A stretch of DNA of 24,011 nt from contig CAJNOQ010002504.1 in the NCBI GenBank assembly GCA_905250885.1, forward strand, positions 1 to 24,011, given 5' to 3'. Shown piece by piece: positions 9,948 to 20,503 of the stretch. Under the pieces are notes generated by a model that was given only the letters and a program-made list of their open reading frames with translations, made no database searches and had not been told where the DNA came from. The translations under genes and the position numbers were made by a program. Position 1 is the first letter of the stretch; every line of letters starts with the position of its first letter. The DNA comes from Didymodactylos carnosus (Eukaryota; Rotifera; Eurotatoria; Philodinida; Philodinidae).

Positions 9948-11097
9948 ACATACTTAGGGGTCTGATAGAGAAAGATACATTATTAGAGACGTAGTAATCA
10001 TAATTGTACATGGCGTAAAACATCGTTTATAGGAAACACTCTGTAATAATAAAAAAAAATGACAATACACAACAGCTTATCATGTATATTTGCACAAGTA
10101 CATGTATCTCCACATCTACACACAAAATATAACATACGTATAAATTTGACTTTTTTTTTTTCCACTTCTCTCTTATTCATAGGTACATAAAGTAAAAAAT
10201 AATAAAAATAAATGAAATTAGAATAAAAATTTAGACATATCTCTAGTCATTAGAACGGAAAATACGATAAGAAATTGAAATTGTTCACACCAAATTATTG
10301 GATATATAATACATAGAAGATCTGACTATTGTAACTGTCATCATCAGATAATCTATGAAGGTGTCTCTTCTATTCTAAAACAATGAACATTCATTATAAA
10401 AATAGTTCTATCTTAATTCAAAATATTAATATAGTTAAAAAAAAAAGTCAATAAACTTTCTTCAAATGACAGAGAGTCGCTGAAACATATTAGACAAAAA
10501 AAAAAAGAAATCTCATAAATCCCTATAGACAATAGAGTAGAACATTTTGTTTTTATCTTTTTCTTTCTTCAAAAGTGTATCCTCTCCTCTCATTTTATGA
10601 TATTGTACATAATTTCGATTGTTTCAAAACACAATAAAAAACGATTTACAAATTTAAACATACCATTAAGTTCGTAATCAATGAATGATTTATTAATTAT
10701 TTTGTTTTGATCTAAGATTTCTCTAAAGACACACGCAATGAGCCAACAAAATGTAATGTCATATTATTCGTCGACTACAAGAGAGACTTTTATCTCTATG
10801 TATTTTACAAACTCCTCTTTTTTTTTTCTGAAAATTTCTTTTGTCCTTTTTCTCTCTCTCTTCCTCTCGTTTTTTCTTCTCTTTACATACATCAGACGAT
10901 TGTATTACAAGGTTGCCTAAGCAATAATATCTCTTTGTTGCTTTCTAGAACCTATATAAATGTCTGTTTTTTTTTTATTGTTTGTAGATAGAAATAAAGG
11001 CGATCAAAAAAAAAAAAAGATAAAATATAAATAGAAAAGCTCAAAGAGTCAAATTGTTATTAGCTCACCTGTAAATCATTTTGCGACTGAGTACATC
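9948..11097. other. Gene-free AT-rich stretch
   Basis: About 1.1 kb of simple AT-rich DNA with poly(A), poly(T) and CT-rich runs (10845-10880). The 60-codon frames at 9998-10180 (minus) and 10738-10920 (plus) are low complexity and run across these tracts. Confidence 0.7.
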
Positions 11098-11112
11098 ATA
11101 TATATATATATA
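11098..11112. repeat. (AT)n microsatellite
   Basis: Seven AT units, followed by a second short ATATATA run six bases on. Confidence 0.9.
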
Positions 11113-12909
11113 GACATATATAGGTGTGTTTACATCCGATCAATGAATGTATTTTAACAAATAAAATATAACCATCGGCTACTGTCATATATGAACAGTC
11201 TAAAGTATAAATGATAAGAATTTATTATTTTTATCGGGAAAAAAAAAACAAACCTGTTATTCAAAGTGAGAACATACGCGCACTATTTTGTAACTTTCAA
11301 CTAGTTTTATTTTAAAAAAGAATAGTTAATCATTCAAGCCATTGTTACATTCGTATATAGAGAATATTCATGAATTTTTTCTGTTTATAAAAGCTTTCCA
11401 CTCTAATTTCTTGAAACGAAGAGAGACATATAAACTCTTCTTTTATAGTTCTATTTTACAAACATTTATTCACACATATGTAAAATAGGGAGGGAGAGGA
11501 ATATTCTAAATGTCACTTAATTTATTCAAATACTCAATTTAAACGCGAATCTTCCGTATACGTTTTGGTTGATTGTTTTTCCTTTGCCCTTTCTATACTT
11601 TACTCTAAAACTATATTTTTTTATTCTGATCCTTTTGTTGGTGTTATACTTTGACATATGTATAAAATATCGTACATAGATAAAAGAAATATTTTAAAGA
11701 TCAACATGCTGCAAAACAAAAAAACGTGTAGATGTATATGTAGATGTGAAATTTTGGTGACCAAAATGTGTGTATGTATGTCCAGGTAGCAGCAACAAGA
11801 GAACATGTAAAGAAAAAAATGGAGAGAGAGAGAAAAACAAAAAAAAAAATTTTTTTTCTCTTATGGAAAAAAATTTTTTATTTATAAAGAAAAATGTAGA
11901 GACAGATTGTAAGAGGTTAAATAGATGAAAAGATCTTTGATATTTGTAGATGTATCTTGGCCATAGAATAGGGAAATGAGCAATCGTATCTCTAAGATCA
12001 AATTACGTTAATATAAAACATACAAAAAAAAAAAAAATATATCAAAATGGAAAAAAAGTCATAAGCACCTGTTGCTGATGTTGGAGAAAATAGTGAATAT
12101 GAGTAAGCTATGTGTCCATATTGAAAAGAGGAAGATATAAGAAGTCCAATTTTTATTCTGTTTGCACATGCATCAAGGCTAAATTTATTTTGACTTCATT
12201 TAAAAAGAGCAATCATTTTTGTACAATATACTCAAGAGTTAAACAAGGTCAAAATTTGTGTTTTAATCACAGCCAGAAGTTAGTCTTCTGTCACACTATT
12301 TACCATCCATCAAAATTCATCTTTTTTTTCCTTTTCCCATGGAACCGATTAAACATAACGAAGGTATCATACATTTCACCATAGCATATTCTGCATAGAT
12401 TAAACGTTCCATTGAGAAATCCAATTTTATCCAAATTTTTACAAAAAATTCGAAAAACACTGCTGTTTTTCCTGTAAACCTAACAGCTTTTGGCTAGAGA
12501 TTAAATGAATTTTTCCAGCTCAATATTTTCCGTGAGAAGCAAATAAAACAATTGGCCGTAGGAAAACAAAATCTGACGTTAACTTTTCTTTTCATCATGA
12601 CAGAGAACTGTAAAATCGAAAATTAGAAGTGAATAAATTAAAATTCAATAGTAAAACTTACAAATGTAAAATCAATCTCACCATGTTATTCATTATATTA
12701 AAAAAAAAAACGTAAAAGAAAAATAAGCAAAACGGTATGGTGTGTACTGTGTAATTTTTTTTTCCTTCTTTTAACTGGTTCTAGAAGCCTCTCTCGCAAT
12801 ATCTTGTTATGATATTAAATTTCAAAAATCAACAGATCAGAAACGTAAGTCAAATAGTTGTCGCACGATCAATATTCAAATATTTAATATATTCAATAAA
12901 AACTAAAAG
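11113..12909. other. Gene-free AT-rich stretch
   Basis: No supported gene over 1.8 kb. A self-complementary A/T patch (about ten A then nine T) lies near 11840-11857, just after a short GA tract at 11821-11832. The frames at 11621-11806 (minus) and 12112-12384 (plus, 90 codons) are not recognisable proteins. The 90-codon frame is rich in K, F, S and H and has no domain pattern. Confidence 0.65.
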
Positions 12910-12925
12910 AAAAAAAAAAAAAAAA
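12910..12925 (+). repeat. Poly(A) run, 16 bases
   Basis: Homopolymer of 16 A. Similar runs occur at 9607-9622, 17692-17709 and 18273-18290. There is no upstream element body that would make this a retroposon tail. Confidence 0.95.
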
Positions 12926-13090
12926 GATTAATTTGACCTTTACGTACAAATAGATCGAATAGATGAGAAGTTCTATAACAAATTTTCGTTTTCTTTCATT
13001 CTTTATTGATGTTTACATTTTGGATTATGAATACAGTAAAAATAAAAATAAATATGTTTCCTATATCACGACGAAGAATAAAAAAGGTGT
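12926..13090. other. Short AT-rich spacer
   Basis: Nothing recognisable. Includes an AAAATAAAAATAAAT patch near 13038-13052. Confidence 0.6.
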
Positions 13091-13121
13091 CTTTCTCTTT
13101 CTCTTTTTCTCTCTCTCTCTC
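13091..13121 (+). repeat. CT-rich pyrimidine tract
   Basis: CTTTCTCTTTCTCTTTTTCT passing into a pure (CT)n run of about six units. An impure microsatellite. Confidence 0.9.
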
Positions 13122-13450
13122 ATGAAGATATTTTTATGAAAATCTTTTTATTTATTTTTGTTGAATACTTGTCAAAGAAACACTTGAAAATCACTCTTCA
13201 ATCTATAGTATTGTCAATAAATAGATCGGACGTATGCTGTAATAACAAAAACAAAAAAAAAGAAAAGTTGGAACATCGATGATCTTAAAGATCCTATTTA
13301 TTAAAAAACAAGAAAAAGTAAAATCTAGCAGTATACACACACAATCCAGGTACACTTTAAAAACAATTTTCAACTTGATTTAACTTCATTATGATTGAAT
13401 CTCAATTTCTCTTTCTCTACAGATTTCTGTATATATAAATATATGTGATG
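13122..13450. other. Gene-free AT-rich stretch
   Basis: No gene is visible. The minus-strand frame that starts at 13591 and runs down to 13370 reads the TG tract as alternating H, T and Y, so it is spurious. Confidence 0.65.
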
Positions 13451-13475
13451 CGTGTATGTGTATGTGTGTGTGTGT
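13451..13475 (+). repeat. (TG)n microsatellite, interrupted by TA
   Basis: CGTGTATGTGTATGTGTGTG continuing as TGTGT. Twelve or so TG units with two TA interruptions. Confidence 0.93.
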
Positions 13476-14139
13476 TGGTAAAATAATGACATTAATAGAG
13501 TATATGCCCTGATAACACCAATGTATTTCAAGTAGTTTCCTAATTGACAATTAATATTGGGACCTGACTGCTCATATGACTGACAGGACAATGATCATTA
13601 AATACAAAATAGAATATAGAAAAGCATGTGCAGCAGTTATAGATGTACAAAAGCGTGACATCGTGACATATGTTGAATAAGAATAGAAATGGATAGGATA
13701 TCCGGTGATAATTTTTTTTTTTTATTATATTGAACGAAAAATTTTAATTACAGGAAAATATAACTATTAATAGAGAAAGATTAAATCATTGTCAGTTTAA
13801 TTACAGGAACATAGAAAAATAAAATATTTTTTATTATTCTAAAATTATCTACATCTATTTTAGATATATTTAATGTGTATAAATTTATGAGATAATTTCT
13901 TCTATTATTGTTAGGTTGTTTTATTTTTATTTATTTTTTGACGTTTTAGATTGATCTAATATATAGAAGATAGTTAAATTTTTAACATAATATTTACACC
14001 ATTGATAATTATCATTATAAAAGAGCTATTGTTGTCAATATTTCTATGATTATGTCATCTTGGTCTTCAGTAATAGATTAAAAAAGGGGGAAAAGTAGAA
14101 AAAGAAAAAAAAATTGAGAAAAAAGTTGTTTTTCCTTTC
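13476..14139. other. Gene-free AT-rich stretch
   Basis: AT-rich DNA without an ORF of note. A short direct repeat, TTAATTACAGGAA, occurs at about 13744 and 13797, about 53 bases apart. Confidence 0.6.
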
Positions 14140-14161
14140 TTGTGTGTATGTGTGTGTGTAT
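14140..14161 (+). repeat. (TG)n microsatellite
   Basis: TTGTGTGTATGTGTGTGTGT, about ten TG units with one TA interruption. Confidence 0.93.
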
Positions 14162-14462
14162 ACGGGATGATGAAACTTGATCTAGGCAAAATCCGATAAA
14201 CACCAACTGTTCGATATTAATTCACTTGCTTGAAGTTTATTATTCTTCTAACATGACCTTTATCAATGCAAACAAATCTATATAAGGTATAGATTAGAGA
14301 GATTTTGATTAAATAAATCTCTATATAATTCTTGAAGAACAAGAATTAGTATTGTCCTTTATATTTACTCATCTTTTCTTTTTTTTTTTTGACAAATCTC
14401 TGTTACCTAAGGAAATTATTTTTACGATTAGTTCTAAGTAATCTAAATGAATGAAAACGCTT
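14162..14462. other. Gene-free AT-rich stretch
   Basis: No coding or RNA signal. Contains a run of T near 14379-14390. Confidence 0.65.
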
Positions 14463-14490
14463 TTTCTCTCTGTCTCTCTCTCTCTCTCTC
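14463..14490 (+). repeat. (CT)n microsatellite, interrupted
   Basis: TTTCTCTCTGTCTCTCTCTC and further CT units. The minus-strand 99-codon frame over this area (14403-14702) reads it as RERERDRE, so that frame is a simple-repeat artefact. Confidence 0.95.
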
Positions 14491-15523
14491 CATATGTGTA
14501 TAGATATATGCAAAACATGATTCTTTCTTTTTCTTCTTTTTATTGAAACGGTCAAGCTTCTGCATACACCATAAGAGATGGGGCAAAGAAAGAAAAAATC
14601 CGAATACGTACGATTATTATTGAATAATAATAAGAGAAGAAGAAAACAAAAAAAAAAAGAAAAGAAAAGAAAAAGAAAAAAATGACACATTAATCCATCC
14701 ATAGAAGGTAAATATTCAGGTATATTAAGGTCAATTTGACCGTTATTGTTGACCTCATAGAAAAAAGCGATGCATACTTAATGTTTATAACAGAAAAACT
14801 TTTTTAATAAATAAATTTTTCTCAAAAACAAAAAATAAAATAAAAACAATTAATTCAAAATGATGAATAAAGATCTTTACGCATAATAAGTCGTTCAATT
14901 TAGAGAAGAAAAACGAAGCAAAATAATTGTATACTATTCAATTCCATTTATGATTACCTGAGCATTTTACTTAAAAACAAAAAAATTGCCTGTTGATCTG
15001 TTTACACCTTGCCATAAGTCAGATCGTACATTAAATTAAAAAATCCAAAAGAAACAAAAAACATGGCAAAAAACGATATATTATTATCAAAAATAACATC
15101 TAAAAACTTTATCATTTTCTTCTTCATACAATAATAAGTTGAAGTCAAACATCAACACTGTATTATATGAGTCATAACAGATTTACTGTTTAGACTAGAA
15201 TCATTAAATGAAGATGTCGATAAAATTACTTATTTCATTAAACATGAAAATGATCTCAAATATTGAAACACACGATATATTACTCTTTAAAAAAAAAAAC
15301 TTCAATCAAAATATTGTAGTACATATCTGATTTTAAATTCTAAATAAAAGTATGTGTATGTGATTTCTTCTATTATGACTAAATGAATATAAATTGTGGA
15401 GTTCTATGAAATGGGAGTAGAAAAAAGAAGAAAAAAAAAGAGAAAAAAATGAAACAAATAAAACTTTGTGTTTGCTCTACAGCTGCTGATTCAATTGGAT
15501 AATTAATAGTTTAAAGTCAAATG
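14491..15523. other. Gene-free AT-rich stretch
   Basis: About 1 kb. A purine-only stretch (A-rich with G) lies at 14630-14680 and a second at 15418-15450. No gene is supported. Confidence 0.7.
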
Positions 15524-15540
15524 TATATATATATATATAT
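15524..15540. repeat. (TA)n microsatellite
   Basis: Eight to nine TA units. Confidence 0.95.
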
Positions 15541-16494
15541 GGAGATGGTTTAAAATACTATAAACAATACTATCGATAGAATTGAGATGTTATAATGCTG
15601 TCCATCACACACTAACTTACCATTCTGTCTATTAAATATATTTTTATTCTATGTCTTGTACTATTTATGTACGAAGTTATTTTTATTTTCAAAATTTTGA
15701 TAGTTCATTATTTTATAAGATTATTTTAAATAATAGAAAAACACTAACATAGACACGCAAAGGAAATGTATTTTCTCTTGTTAAAAATATGTTTTATAAT
15801 GTTTATAATTCTCAAAGTAAATGATGCAATATTTCACAAATCACATTTTCTATTTTTAAAAAACAAAAAGAGATATAAACTATTTGTTCATCAAGCATAG
15901 CAATAAAAAAAACAAAAAATTTTTTGCTTACCTTTTTCACTGTTTTTCGTCTAGATTAATTATTTTCGTTTAATCATCGATATTTTCAAACAAATGAAAA
16001 AACATGAATTTCAACACACATTCGTTCACTATAAAAAAAAAAGAAAGAAAAAGAAAATCGTGCGTAAATCAATGCATATTCAACAATTCTATATCGACTA
16101 TTTGTAAAATGAATTGAGTCGGAAAATGTTGCTATTTATGAATAACATGAAAGAAAGCGAGAAACATAGAACGTAATGCGATTGCTCTTGCTGACGCAAG
16201 CATCTTCTTCATTTTTTTTTCTTCCTCTTTTGAAAATATCTTCATTTCTGTTCGAATAAGAATAAAATCAAAGCAACGCGTAAAGTTTATTAGATAAGAA
16301 TGAATAATCAGTCATTCTACCACCTAAGTATATATCGAAGAGAGACAATTATAAAAAAAAAATTTTCTTCATAGAATAGTACTTACTATACACCACTTTG
16401 TGTGTTGAAAACAACTAAATCAAATTATCGAATATTGTATGCGCTTTTCCGTTTTATTTAACACTCTTGAAAGAGAGAAAATGAAAAACAGTTT
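15541..16494. other. Gene-free AT-rich stretch
   Basis: No frame reaches 60 codons. The content is A-rich and T-rich runs, including the self-complementary AAAAAATTTTTT near 15915-15925. No RNA gene was recognised. Confidence 0.7.
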
Positions 16495-16508
16495 TCTCTC
16501 TCTCTCTC
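16495..16508 (+). repeat. (CT)n microsatellite, short
   Basis: Seven CT units following TTTT. This is the last clear CT/AG microsatellite in the window; none of this kind occurs in the remaining 7.5 kb. Confidence 0.9.
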
Positions 16509-17691
16509 GTATCCTTACATCATAAAAAGATGGATGTGCGTACTTGAAGAAGTTATCTGTCACACGAGAAAAAGGTTTTTTTTAAATTTATATTTTAATT
16601 GAACTTGAATTATTTATCATACGACAAAGAGAAATAAGATAGAAAACGGTATTGTAGAAAAGAAAAAAAAACAAATGATATTTAAATCACTGGTGTTTGG
16701 ATGGAAAGTTCATGACAAATCGAAAATTATCAGAAAACATCAATTTCCAAGTAATTACGCTGCTGTAAATAGATGTGATGCATAGTTTGTTTTCTCACGA
16801 ATAATTGAACTTAATACCCCGAATTCAGGAACGGATATAGAAAATTTTCCCGATGCATTGAAAAAATTTGTTTTGCTAGTGAAAATTAAACTTTCTGTTT
16901 CGATAGGTACGATCGCACCCATGGCAAATCGGCGACTGCCCATCCATATTTAGTTTAAATTCTTGTCGAAATCAACAATCTTAGATGAAGTCACAAGAAG
17001 TTTCACGAAAAATGAAAAATTCCACAGAAGTCCAGCGGAATTTCTCAGTTTTCGAGGAATAGAAACTTCCAAGAGAGTTTATGTTTTATTACCTTATGTC
17101 AGTGACGGATGTGGTGATGGCAGCGGTTAATGTAAAAAATTTTTTTCATATCTAATAAGAAAAATGCACACATTGGAGAAATTTTCTCGATCTGTCAATG
17201 CCTTACATTCTGTGAAAGAAACACTAAATTTTTTGATTTATTGTCACATATTTTTTCACAAGTGCTACCAGGCAGTCTTCATCTGCTGACCTCCACGGAC
17301 ATAATTGCTGACTTTTATACATAGACTTATTACATCAAGAAAAATACACATAGATTTAACTGAATTTTTAAAGTAAAAAAACGTGTATTGAAGCAAATTT
17401 AAACACTTTATTCTCCTACGCAATATTTTCTAAAATATTTTGATATTGGGGGTGTAAATATATCGGCCGAGAAATCTGTCTGTTGCTCTTATTGAATACC
17501 TACGTACATGAACTCGTTTTTGAAAAAAATTTGAATGATCGATAAGACTAAAAAAACAGCGGGAAATATATTGTTAAAAAGAAAGATTGATACAAAATAA
17601 AAGCATTTTTATTCATATGTGTATGTCTGTCGTCCTCATAAGTCATGGATTCTCATGAGAATTTTCGTTCATCTAATGTCATCATTCATAT
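16509..17691. other. Gene-free, more complex sequence with an unrecognised 62-codon frame
   Basis: From about 16.7 kb the sequence is less repetitive and slightly richer in G+C. On the minus strand, 16943-16755 encodes MGSRRFAMGAIVPIETESLI and 42 further residues, ending in TAA, with an in-frame TAA just upstream of the start. Its composition is less skewed than other frames here, but I recognise no family and see no splice sites linking it to other exons. An overlapping frame starting seven bases earlier on the same strand gives the 23-residue peptide MDGQSPICHGCDRTY and eight more. Neither is called as a gene. Confidence 0.5.
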
Positions 17692-17709
17692 AAAAAAAAA
17701 AAAAAAAAA
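17692..17709 (+). repeat. Poly(A) run, 18 bases
   Basis: Homopolymer of 18 A after CATAT. Prone to length error in assembly. Confidence 0.95.
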
Positions 17710-18272
17710 CTAGAAATGTTGATACTTCTCTATTGCGCAGTATTGATTCACATGACAAGTTTCTGTTTAAAAAAAAAATCAAATAAATCGAAATACATTG
17801 ATCTAACCGATTTTTATTTGCTCGAACCCGGTCATCTAAAACTGATCTAATTGAGAAAAATTTATTTTTTTTACGTTAATGAAAAAAGATTTTAGTTAAG
17901 TGTTAGTTTTATACATAGAAGAAATACATAGAGTATTGAAAACGATCTAAAACTTTTTACAAATTATTATGTAAAAAACTTTAATGACTTTTTTTTTAAA
18001 AATACTATTCAATATTTTCGTACATATTTTCAGATGTTATTTAAATTGTCGACAGATTTAATATATTCGTCAAACTTCACTTACCAAAATTCTCTTTTAT
18101 TTTTTCTGCTCTTATAAAAAGGCGTAAATGTGGACCGCCCGTTTCGGCATAAAGAAATATTATCGTTGAGTAGAATTGGATGTCTGCTTAGTCAATAGAA
18201 GCAGCAATCGCTGAGTATTATTGTATTTTTTTTCACTTGGGAACAATCTATTTGTCTATATAAATTAAAAAG
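17710..18272. other. Gene-free AT-rich stretch
   Basis: No gene is visible. A short GC-richer patch, GGACCGCCCGTTTCGGC, lies at about 18132-18148 and is not part of any structure I can see. Confidence 0.6.
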
Positions 18273-18290
18273 AAAAAAAAAAAAAAAAAA
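18273..18290 (+). repeat. Poly(A) run, 18 bases
   Basis: Homopolymer of 18 A. Confidence 0.95.
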
Positions 18291-18532
18291 CTGTTCATCT
18301 TAGTCTATATAAGTATACCCATGTCATGTACACATCTATATATTATTTAACTCTTGAACAGAGCAATAAAGATAGTCATTTTCTCTAAAGACAGACCACC
18401 CCTTCTATACATAGAAAATGGAAGCCCAAAGGCAATAAGCAATAAAACTGTTCGAGTTGGTCTACTTTTTTTTCTTTTTCTTTTTTTTTGCTTGTGCTTT
18501 ATTAGGAAAAAAAGTGTTTAAAAAATAAAAAA
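18291..18532. other. AT-rich spacer
   Basis: Contains T-rich runs at 18466-18489. No gene is visible. Confidence 0.6.
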
Positions 18533-18549
18533 ACACATACACACACACA
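18533..18549 (+). repeat. (CA)n microsatellite, short
   Basis: ACACATACACACACACA, about eight units with one interruption. Confidence 0.9.
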
Positions 18550-18899
18550 GATCTATACACGAACATCGTACTTACTAGAATAAAGATGATAAAGAAGACT
18601 ATTAGTAGTCTGTTTGAAGTTGTTTTCAACACACAACACACAAAATAGATATTAAGTATAAATATGACTGCTACTATATAAAAAAAAATCCAATTTTCTT
18701 TGTAGAAAAAAAAATGACTACTCTTTCAGGTGACTCAAAGTTTATGCCAAATACAAATAAAATATTCACAGCTAATTGTGAGAAGAAAAAAAATGGTGGC
18801 TTAACCTTTAATAAATAAGTGATACATCGAATAGTACACAGTACTAGTTGAAATGAAAATCACTAATAGAGATGATCTTTTTGGCAACATAAAACAATG
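18550..18899. other. Gene-free AT-rich stretch
   Basis: Nothing recognisable beyond short A runs. Confidence 0.6.
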
Positions 18900-19120
18900 T
18901 ATACTATCAGAGCACGCAAGCGCAATTCTAGAATAAAGAATATGATAATTTTAACAGCAATGAAAAGTTTTGACATGATATTTTATTTTTGTTGTACATG
19001 TTCATTATCAAGACAAGTGTTACGAAGTAGTTTGAAACTAAAATACACGTGTTTAACACTACTGTTAAAATTATCATATTCTTCAGGGCTGTAGAATCTG
19101 CCTGTTTGCTCCGACGATCA
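18900..19120. repeat. Imperfect inverted repeat IR2, about 220 bases, with a perfect 22-base core
   Basis: Positions 18936-18957 (AAGAATATGATAATTTTAAC plus AG) are the exact reverse complement of 19062-19083. Symmetry continues outward with three inserted bases: ATTCTA at 18925-18930 faces TAGAAT at 19092-19097, and AGAGCA at 18909-18914 faces TGCTCC at 19107-19112. The next eight pairs (18903-18910 with 19111-19118) differ only by transitions. Inward, TATTTTATTTTTG faces the complement of TTTGAAACTAAAATA. Because the sequence is palindromic, both strands carry related open frames. The 65-codon plus frame (18897-19094) and the 121-codon minus frame (18928-19293) share LLLKLSYS and KNMIILT, so neither should be read as a gene. 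It could be a foldback element relic or a hairpin RNA source. Confidence 0.85.
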
Positions 19121-19732
19121 TCGGGATAAATATTTTTTTGAACAAGTGTAATTTGTTTTTGAAAATATTTTGTAAAAAAAATTCTGTTCGTGAATTCTGT
19201 TGAGAAATTTTTTGACAAAAATTTCCCAATCTCACGGATAGATTCTGCACCTCTGATATTCTTATTAAAATATTTGCCCATTAAAAAAAGCAACTATACG
19301 CATTCTAGAAACTGGTATCGAAGGAAATGATTCAGATATACATACACACACAAATTAAATAGTATCTAAACACTATCTTGTTTATAGTATAGAAATGTAT
19401 AAAGGTGAATTAAAAATTTAAGATTATCAGCCACAGAAATTGAAAAAAGTTTAGAAATGTGACGAGTAGAGAACGACTATACTACACACAACAAAAAAAA
19501 TTGTCCATATGTGTGGAACCGTATTTTTTTTTTCTCTTTTGACAAGCCTCAATTCGAAGGATACTTTGATTTTTATTTGCTAAAACATTTCACCAATAAA
19601 CAGAAACATTTAAATATCTGTTATATAAGTATTCTCTATATGTACAGATAATTTCTTAAAATACTTTTGCGTCTTTCTCAGAAATATTATTTTCACAGTC
19701 ACTTCCAATAGATTATATTTCTCAAATTTTCG
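19121..19732. other. Gene-free AT-rich stretch
   Basis: The 121-codon minus-strand frame runs through 19121-19293 but resembles no family I recognise. The rest is ordinary AT-rich DNA with a T run near 19524-19536. Confidence 0.6.
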
Positions 19733-19743
19733 TAGAGGGCGCC
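19733..19743 (+). promoter_or_regulatory. Possible CTCF-like site
   Basis: TAGAGGGCGCC sits inside CGTAGAGGGCGCCCCGG. The bilaterian CTCF zinc-finger core is YAGRGGGCGCY, preceded by CCAS in the full motif. The core half matches here, but the upstream CCAS does not (TTTCG). It is the most G+C-rich short word in the window and lies 150 bases before the CpG-rich palindrome island. Whether the host has CTCF is unknown. Confidence 0.25.
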
Positions 19744-19886
19744 CCGGCTATTTCATAGAAAGTTGAAGAAAATGTGATAAATGTACGATTTGTTAAAAAC
19801 ATGGAAGAATACTCGGTAGAATAAATCAAGATTATTCGTGAAACTTCTCTTTACGCATGTCATCTTTCATGCCGAGATCATGAAGG
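19744..19886. other. Transition from AT-rich DNA into the CpG island
   Basis: Contains a small imperfect palindrome, CTTTCATG and CATGAAGG, around CCGAGAT near 19864-19886. No gene is visible. Confidence 0.5.
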
Positions 19887-19961
19887 GACTCACGCAAAAA
19901 CGTCACGTCAGGATCGCGAAAAGAGTAAAGAAATAAGATACGATTTTCACGATCGCGAGTC
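19887..19961. repeat. Hairpin H1 of the island
   Basis: GACTCACGCAAAAACG at 19887-19902 faces CGATTTTCACGATCGCGAGTC at 19941-19961. GACTC pairs with GAGTC at the ends, and CAAAAACG pairs imperfectly with CGATTTTCA inside. The apical part contains GTCACGTCAGGATCGCG. Confidence 0.5.
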
Positions 19962-19969
19962 TTATCAGA

Positions 19970-20106
19970 ACTCTTGGCACTGTGGCGCGATCCTGCAGAA
20001 TCGACGAACTCTTAGAATCGCGCAATGACCCTAGACCAATCTTCATTCTTACAGCGATTCTACAGCAGAAGAGTTAGTTCGCGGCATGAATCGCGACAGG
20101 AGTCTC
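19970..20106. repeat. Hairpin H2 of the island
   Basis: The inner arms are AACTCTTAGAATCGC (20007-20021) against GCGATTCT (20054-20061) and AAGAGTT (20069-20075), with seven unpaired bases between the last two. The outer arms are ACTCTTGGCACTGTGGCGCG at 19970-19989 and onward, against GAATCGCGACAGGAGTCTC at 20088-20106. This is the best-supported of the four hairpins. Confidence 0.65.
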
Positions 20107-20304
20107 AAAAATTATTTTTTTATTGTTAAGAAATTCCCGATTTGACAAGTCTTGAGAAAGTCTCTTCCTTCAATTGAGAACAGGACGCTTGATGCGAAAA
20201 TTAAACTTTAAAACAAAAATTTTAGTAAAATCTAATGTTTCGTTCGTTCGTTTATTATATGTAAGTTCAACTGCAAAACAAAAGGGTGAATGAGTTTGGA
20301 TCGA

Positions 20305-20388
20305 GAGTCACGTCGTGACGGGAGTCTTCTCATGTTTCGCGAAGCGAATGCAGGAGTTTTGTCACGTCGGAATCATGCGTAGCGACTC
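20305..20388. repeat. Hairpin H3 of the island
   Basis: The apex is the near-perfect TTCGC-GAA-GCGAA at 20336-20348. Outward, CATG faces ATGCAG, AGTCTT faces AGGAGTTTT, and GAGTC at 20305-20309 faces GACTC at 20384-20388. The left arm also contains GTCACGTCGTGAC, itself a quasi-palindrome (20307-20319). A GTCACGTC word recurs in the right arm at 20361-20368 and in H1 at 19902-19909. Confidence 0.55.
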
Positions 20389-20503
20389 ACATCGGAAGTT
20401 CTAAGGCTCCTCTAAGAGCGTGTCCTGCCCAAAACCCTTGTCGTCAGTGAATGGCTAATAGTTTTTGAAAAAAATAAGATTATAACGAGATCATGATATG
20501 GCA

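Noticed and set aside
14403-14702. 99-codon minus-strand frame
   Set aside because: Made mostly from simple repeats: F/L runs from purine tracts and RERERDRE from the CT microsatellite.
17820-17840. CTCGAACCCGG, which on the minus strand resembles a tRNA T-loop (GGTTCGA)
   Set aside because: The 3' half of the T-stem does not pair and there is no D-arm, anticodon stem or acceptor stem at the right distances.
18928-19293. The longest open frame in the window (121 codons, minus strand)
   Set aside because: It reads through palindrome IR2, and the opposite strand carries a frame with the same residues (LLLKLSYS, KNMIILT). There is no recognisable domain, and the skewed I/F/K/N composition fits AT-rich DNA.
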